From positions 4,340,001 through 4,404,000 of the forward strand of contig NC_064038.1 in assembly GCF_932526225.1 (NCBI RefSeq): a stretch of DNA of 64,000 nt, given 5' to 3'. Origin of the DNA: Nematostella vectensis (Eukaryota; Cnidaria; Anthozoa; Actiniaria; Edwardsiidae). Every line of letters begins with the position of its first letter. Position 1 is the stretch's first letter. Positions 59,388 to 64,000 of the stretch are shown here, one piece after another. The position numbers were made by a program, and so were the translations under genes. The notes under the pieces are model-generated. The model did not search any database. It saw only the letters and a program-made list of their open reading frames with translations, and was not told the origin of the DNA.

Positions 59388-60902
59388 ATGAAGTTTACAG
59401 AATTTGTGAAAAGGTACCCTTACTATTCACGCTTTAGGTTCTCTGCCGACGAGCATGGCGATGTGCAATTCGTTTTCAATGGGGACGAATACGATCCATT
59501 CGACAAGAATGGGAATCTAGTCAAAACGTTATATCACTTTCCTGGTAATAGCTGGAAACCCGAGAATATCCAGGATTTTCTAGTCGCCGACGACACACAA
59601 GCATACAAGGAAACGATCCAGCAACTGTTTGGGTTCCCAAAACAATACAGACTAGACGCGCGTGCAGAGTACAAGATATTGCCGTGGGACGAAAACCCTA
59701 CGAGAAATAATTACGTCTCTTTTAATGTTTTTATAACACCAAAGGTGAAGACACACTTTGTTTTTAGGGACATATTCACCGACAGCTTGCTAGTATTCAG
59801 AACAGCAAAGGAGGCTAGTAGGTGGCTCGACGCCCCAAACCTCAGTTATTGGAGTCAAGCCTTAAATTTTGCTATGTTTTGCGCGACTGCTGGATGTGGT
59901 GTGACGCGTGACATGATTGACGACTCTCAAGTGGGGTCATTCTACAGATTTCACATCATTTTCACTATCAGACGAATATTAAACGAGCTACAATGCCCTC
60001 TTCCAAAAGATAGGCTCTTTAGTTGGAATAAAAACTTTTACAGCGAAGCGGCTTACCAAAAACTAAGAACAGAATTCCGAACTGGTGACGATTTCCGGTT
60101 CCTCAGACCGATAAATCACGGGTTAGGGAACGTTTATAATTATGATTATCACGGCTTGTCATCTTCTAACGACAAGTATAAGCCTTATGGCACCATTGAT
60201 CAATTACACGACGAATGGGACGCTGCCAAAAGCGACCACGAACACATGAATCACTTTGAGATCGAGTACCTGAAAGACCTTAGAACTGGGTTTCAGTATG
60301 AGTGGTTCTTTCCGGAAAAATCAATGGGGTTAACCAAAGCTGGGTTGTCTAGGATAAACCAGAGCATCGAAGCCTTTGTTTACTGTATTCTAGGCGCGCA
60401 AGTTCAGACCCGGTCGTCAATCGTCGGTGATAGCGGTTCAGCTCAGGAAACGAAACAGGTCTTCACGAAACTCTTTGAAAGCGCGGTGGTGGAAAACAGT
60501 ATATCGAAAAGTATACAACGGTATCAGTTTGCTTTACAACAGGCGAGACAAAAACTAGACCTGGCTTTCGCCCTCGGCTGTTGGTTAAGTCCATCGTATC
60601 TTGTGATAAATAACAACACTTCGATCGCTGGCTATAATAACAAGTTACAAAAAGCCACCACAGATATGAAACTGGGGTTGAATCCGATAAATAACGAGAT
60701 AAAAACGATCCCAAAACATAATATGGGTCATTCAAAGATTGTGTTACCTCATACCGAGTCAGTCACGGCTCACAAACCGGAACCGGAGGCGAAAACTAAC
60801 CCAAAGCCGGACGTGATTAAACCCACGAACACACAGCACGAAACTAACCTTGCCACGATCACAGCCTTTACGGCTGGTTTAGCTTGGTATCTATTCCGGT
60901 AA
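59388..60902 (+). CDS. Uncharacterised 504-aa protein (copy 2)
   Basis: Identical to 49054-50568; same palindrome ending in the ATG. Confidence 0.82.
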   Translation: MKFTEFVKRYPYYSRFRFSADEHGDVQFVFNGDEYDPFDKNGNLVKTLYHFPGNSWKPENIQDFLVADDTQAYKETIQQLFGFPKQYRLDARAEYKILPWDENPTRNNYVSFNVFITPKVKTHFVFRDIFTDSLLVFRTAKEASRWLDAPNLSYWSQALNFAMFCATAGCGVTRDMIDDSQVGSFYRFHIIFTIRRILNELQCPLPKDRLFSWNKNFYSEAAYQKLRTEFRTGDDFRFLRPINHGLGNVYNYDYHGLSSSNDKYKPYGTIDQLHDEWDAAKSDHEHMNHFEIEYLKDLRTGFQYEWFFPEKSMGLTKAGLSRINQSIEAFVYCILGAQVQTRSSIVGDSGSAQETKQVFTKLFESAVVENSISKSIQRYQFALQQARQKLDLAFALGCWLSPSYLVINNNTSIAGYNNKLQKATTDMKLGLNPINNEIKTIPKHNMGHSKIVLPHTESVTAHKPEPEAKTNPKPDVIKPTNTQHETNLATITAFTAGLAWYLFR

Positions 60903-61101
60903 CATGCGGGGTGCATGTGGACGGATGTGACGTACCGCAAGAAGACAATACCTGTTCACGTGTGCATACCAGACCACCCTGGCGACCGCGAACTCTCAAT
61001 GTAAATACAAAACCTATTTTCAGAATCGCTAGTTGTTAGGGTGATTAGGAATGTATGTGTTTTGTAACGTGAGACGCGTTACAAAACTGAGTGGGTCAAT
61101 G

Positions 61102-61431
61102 TTAATTTCCGTTACACGTTCTGCAATGATGCTTTTGTCTATCGTGTTCGCATATTTGAGACCCTCCGCATAACTTACAAAAGGGTCTCTGTTTGCCGTG
61201 TTCACACATCCCTTTCCCCTTGCAGTCTTTACAGACATATCTTGCTCGTCTGTGCTCACAAATGCTACCGCCGTTACATTCTCTGCACCGTGTTTTTCTC
61301 CGGTTGTGAGGGCAGATTTGCGATCCGTGACAATCTTTGCAATAATATTTCACTCTGCCATGAAGACACTTATAATCCGTTGTTCGCTTTACGGGGGATA
61401 CTTTCAGGTCCTTCACCGTTTGGTTCTCCAT
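61102..61431 (-). CDS. Zinc-repeat protein, 109 aa (copy 2)
   Basis: Identical to 50768-51097. Confidence 0.82.
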   Translation of the reverse strand: MENQTVKDLKVSPVKRTTDYKCLHGRVKYYCKDCHGSQICPHNRRKTRCRECNGGSICEHRRARYVCKDCKGKGMCEHGKQRPFCKLCGGSQICEHDRQKHHCRTCNGN

Positions 61432-61465
61432 TTCTATCAAACCGGTCATGTCCTTAAATCACTTT

Positions 61466-62239
61466 TCAATCCAACACGCGATACCCGCCTTCTAGCCGGT
61501 TGGTAGTATGAGGTGTTAAAATCCAATCTACGAACGGTAAACTATCCCATCTTGACCGTTCGAACGTCTCACATCGCGTCCCTAACCTTTCCTCTTCTGC
61601 CCACATCATAAGATACATCTGGTAGTCCAACTCGCGAACGAGATCTCTATCAACCACAAAGGTTTTACCTCTAAGAAACGAGGCGAATACATCACCACCC
61701 TCGTCAATCAACGGGAAGATTTCACGTCGCGTCTCGGTATCATTCTCACCACCAAACAGTCTGAGGTAAACTAAAAATTTCACTTCGCGCGGGAAATCCT
61801 GCACGGTCGGTAAGCCATACTCGTTACGACTCTCGTCTATGGCTTGCTGAATCCCCGTCTCCATCATGAACTCTAATGCTTTCTCTCTGAACCTCGATCC
61901 TACACTTAGGCAGTAGGCATGAAACGATTCGCACTCCCTCCTGTGATCTTCATAATCGAAAGATTCTTCGTCGGAGAGCTCTTTGTATCCAATACTCATA
62001 ATATCCAGGTCACATACGCATAGCTTATCGCTCACTAAAGTTCTCCTACATACTGGACAGGTCGCAGAGCGGAGTCTAAGCACACATTTCAGATGATTTC
62101 CATGCCCACATTCTAACTCGGCGCTTGTTTCTTTTTGCACCTCCTCTAAACAGATCGAGCACAGGATGGGTTCTTCGAGACTACCCGATGGTGGTGGTGG
62201 TTGCTCTTCAACCATACGTTTAACCGTTTGTTCCTCCAT
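61466..62239 (-). CDS. RING-finger protein, 257 aa (copy 2)
   Basis: Identical to 51132-51905; all eight zinc ligands are present. Confidence 0.88.
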   Translation of the reverse strand: MEEQTVKRMVEEQPPPPSGSLEEPILCSICLEEVQKETSAELECGHGNHLKCVLRLRSATCPVCRRTLVSDKLCVCDLDIMSIGYKELSDEESFDYEDHRRECESFHAYCLSVGSRFREKALEFMMETGIQQAIDESRNEYGLPTVQDFPREVKFLVYLRLFGGENDTETRREIFPLIDEGGDVFASFLRGKTFVVDRDLVRELDYQMYLMMWAEEERLGTRCETFERSRWDSLPFVDWILTPHTTNRLEGGYRVLD

Positions 62240-62313
62240 TTTATTAAACTGTTCATGTCTTTAAGCCACTTTTCAATTTTTTTACATCATACACCAAAGC
62301 ATGTCTCTCACGC

Positions 62314-63135
62314 CTACCCATCGAAACACTCTTCCAACATTCCCTTCTCTTGCTCATCAAGACACCAATCCCAAAACCTGTCCGGATGCCAAGCTACTGG
62401 CATTAGTTCGTCCTCCAGCTTTCTACGGAATCTCACCTTGTGTAGCTTCTCCGGGAGCTCCTCATGCACGAGGCCCCACCTCCACGCCGCACGTAGCACC
62501 GCGACAATTTCGTGTAGACCCCAAAACCGCGCGTAACTCATAGGCCCAATGAGATCGGTCGCGCCCCACTCCAAGCACAACCTCACAATCTCGAGGTTGC
62601 CAGATTCGGTGGCCGGTGTTATAGCATAGTCCGGGTCAAACTCCCAGAAGTTTTCTCTCAGCAACTCTAGAACCTCAACGTGGCCATTGTACGCCGCCTC
62701 GGCGGAGGTCCAACCGACGTTGGCATCGACGCCTAGATCTATCAATAACTTAACAACCCCCACCTGACCTTCCCCCGCCGCAGTACCCATGGCCTCGATC
62801 ATAGCCTCTTCGTCGTCACAATACTCGTCCATCACCTTCAAAACCTCTACGTGCCCGCCTTTCGCTGCCATGGACGCTGAATACACGAAGTCACAGGCGC
62901 CCAACTCACAACACATCTTAACGATCTCGGCGTGCCCATTCTCCGCCGCGCTCGCCATGGCCTCGTCGAAATCCGACGCGCCCCACTCTTTACATAACCT
63001 CACGGCCTCGACGCACCCCTCCGCCGCCGCGCGCGCCATGGCGGTGTCAAAGTCTGCGGCTCCCCACCTCGCTAAGGTGGCGGCTTGATCCTCCACGGTG
63101 AGATTTGTAAGACCTCCAGCACTTTGCATATCCAT
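62314..63135 (-). CDS. Ankyrin-repeat protein, 273 aa (copy 2)
   Basis: Identical to 51980-52801. Confidence 0.88.
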   Translation of the reverse strand: MDMQSAGGLTNLTVEDQAATLARWGAADFDTAMARAAAEGCVEAVRLCKEWGASDFDEAMASAAENGHAEIVKMCCELGACDFVYSASMAAKGGHVEVLKVMDEYCDDEEAMIEAMGTAAGEGQVGVVKLLIDLGVDANVGWTSAEAAYNGHVEVLELLRENFWEFDPDYAITPATESGNLEIVRLCLEWGATDLIGPMSYARFWGLHEIVAVLRAAWRWGLVHEELPEKLHKVRFRRKLEDELMPVAWHPDRFWDWCLDEQEKGMLEECFDG

Positions 63136-63256
63136 TTTGTTATTACATCCACGTCTTTAAACCAATTTAATCGAATTTTTTTAGACGTGTTAATTCACAT
63201 CTACTCCGAACTGACAGTTTTCTGGAAATCCTGATTTCTCTGGAAATCGGGAAATA

Positions 63257-64000
63257 TCATACCACACCAGGCGTACCCAGGACTGTGGCCACTTCTTTCG
63301 CTTTCCTACTGATGGTTAACTCGGAGATGCCCGTTCTTTCGGAGAATTTTTTAAGTGTAATATCGACCCCCTTTAGCCGTACCCAGTAATAGGTTAAAGC
63401 GACCGCAAAGGATTGTGGGCGAGCGCGATTCAACTCAGACGAGCGGTTCTCAGATCTGTAGTAGAGCTGGACCACCTCTCCCTTCTGTGCGGGGGACGCC
63501 GAGAATCTATCCATCACATCGCGAATGTGGTCCACGACGGTGGGAGACGTTCCGTGTAGTAAGTAATCTTTAGGCGCGTTAATACTAAAGATTTTTAGAC
63601 CCTTAAGGCAACTCTTCCTGCTCAATCCAAAAGTCTCCATCAAGGTTTTCGGTGTCTGACACTCACCGGACATCTTGTAGGCGTAGTAGATACACGCAAA
63701 GACGATCGCCTTCCGTGGGTCGCCGCGAAAAATCTGGCCTTTCGTCACCTGAGTGTATATCTCGTTAGCTTTGGCTACAATTACCCCGCTAAAACCCATG
63801 TTCTCCACATCCTTGTCAATATTTCTATCCTCAGACCTACGTACCTGGACCCGACTTGGATTCGAAGACCGTTTGCCGTCGGAATGTCCGTAAAAACCCC
63901 ACTCCCTTTCGTGTGCGATCACGCGCTGCATCTGTTCCCCGCACTCTAAGCAACTAGTGACCCCGTCTTCTGTGACTAGGTCGTCATGATTGCAAAGGGT
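63257..64000 (-). CDS. TFIIB-like factor (copy 2, cut by window end)
   Basis: Matches 52923-53666. The leader, the PEINVP linker and the first zinc ligands would lie beyond 64000; the cyclin-like repeats and C-terminus are complete. Confidence 0.85.
   Translation of the reverse strand, partial: TLCNHDDLVTEDGVTSCLECGEQMQRVIAHEREWGFYGHSDGKRSSNPSRVQVRRSEDRNIDKDVENMGFSGVIVAKANEIYTQVTKGQIFRGDPRKAIVFACIYYAYKMSGECQTPKTLMETFGLSRKSCLKGLKIFSINAPKDYLLHGTSPTVVDHIRDVMDRFSASPAQKGEVVQLYYRSENRSSELNRARPQSFAVALTYYWVRLKGVDITLKKFSERTGISELTISRKAKEVATVLGTPGVV

Larger units (their letters stand above)
54645..64000. mobile_element. Second, 5'-truncated Polinton copy (to window end)
   Basis: Everything from 44311 to 53666 recurs at a fixed offset of 10,334 bp. 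The translations of all its complete genes are identical, and every line I compared matched base for base. It lacks the left terminal repeat, PolB, integrase, capsid gene and the first 59 codons of the ATPase. The orientation is the same. It may be a true recent duplication or an assembly artefact. Confidence 0.93.

Overview
This is animal (metazoan) genomic DNA. It has spliced genes with GT/AG introns, extracellular-matrix domains (thrombospondin type 1, ADAMTS cysteine-rich and spacer, netrin-like), many short inverted-repeat transposons and minisatellites, and a protein-primed DNA transposon of the Polinton/Maverick (adintovirus-like) class. An invertebrate, most likely a cnidarian, fits the mix; that is an inference, as no species-specific marker is visible.

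Host part, 1-37527. A three-exon CKS1 gene lies on the minus strand (3725-4725). It is head-to-head with a three-exon short-chain dehydrogenase of the RDH8/17-beta-HSD1 type on the plus strand (5197-6859), across a 471-bp region with two inverted CCAAT boxes 32 bp apart and an E2F-like site. From 14502 to 32715 runs one large plus-strand gene. Twenty exons join in a continuous frame of 2629 codons (the 5' start is not identified) and encode a secreted ADAMTS-like protein: TSP1, ADAMTS cysteine-rich and spacer, Ser/Thr mucin, TSP1 x2, a very long TTEAT mucin array, then five netrin-like (NTR) modules. Its introns carry minisatellites, several of which touch splice sites. Short inverted-repeat elements (MITE-like) are scattered across the host DNA. 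At 35697 there is a TATA box and a possible orphan first exon.

Polinton part, 37528-54631 (17.1 kb). Terminal inverted repeats begin AGTAGTAGGG at both ends. The plus strand carries PolB, major capsid protein, packaging ATPase and eight further genes, mostly unrecognised, small and membrane- or coiled-coil-rich, including a candidate penton. The minus strand carries a retroviral-type integrase and an accessory block: zinc-repeat protein, RING finger, ankyrin repeats, TFIIB-like factor and a small membrane protein. Thirteen bases after the right terminal repeat a second, 5'-truncated copy starts inside the ATPase gene (54645) and runs off the window at 64000. All its translated genes match the first copy exactly, so it is either very recent or an assembly duplication.

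The most interesting signal is in the Polinton. Nearly every gene has a TTTAAAGA-type motif whose first base is 26-34 bp before its start codon. Several virion-module genes add a perfect inverted repeat ending at the ATG. Because the element also encodes a TFIIB-like factor, it may carry its own promoter code. A separate GAGGGGCTAGCCCCTC palindrome is dispersed through it, including in frame inside genes.
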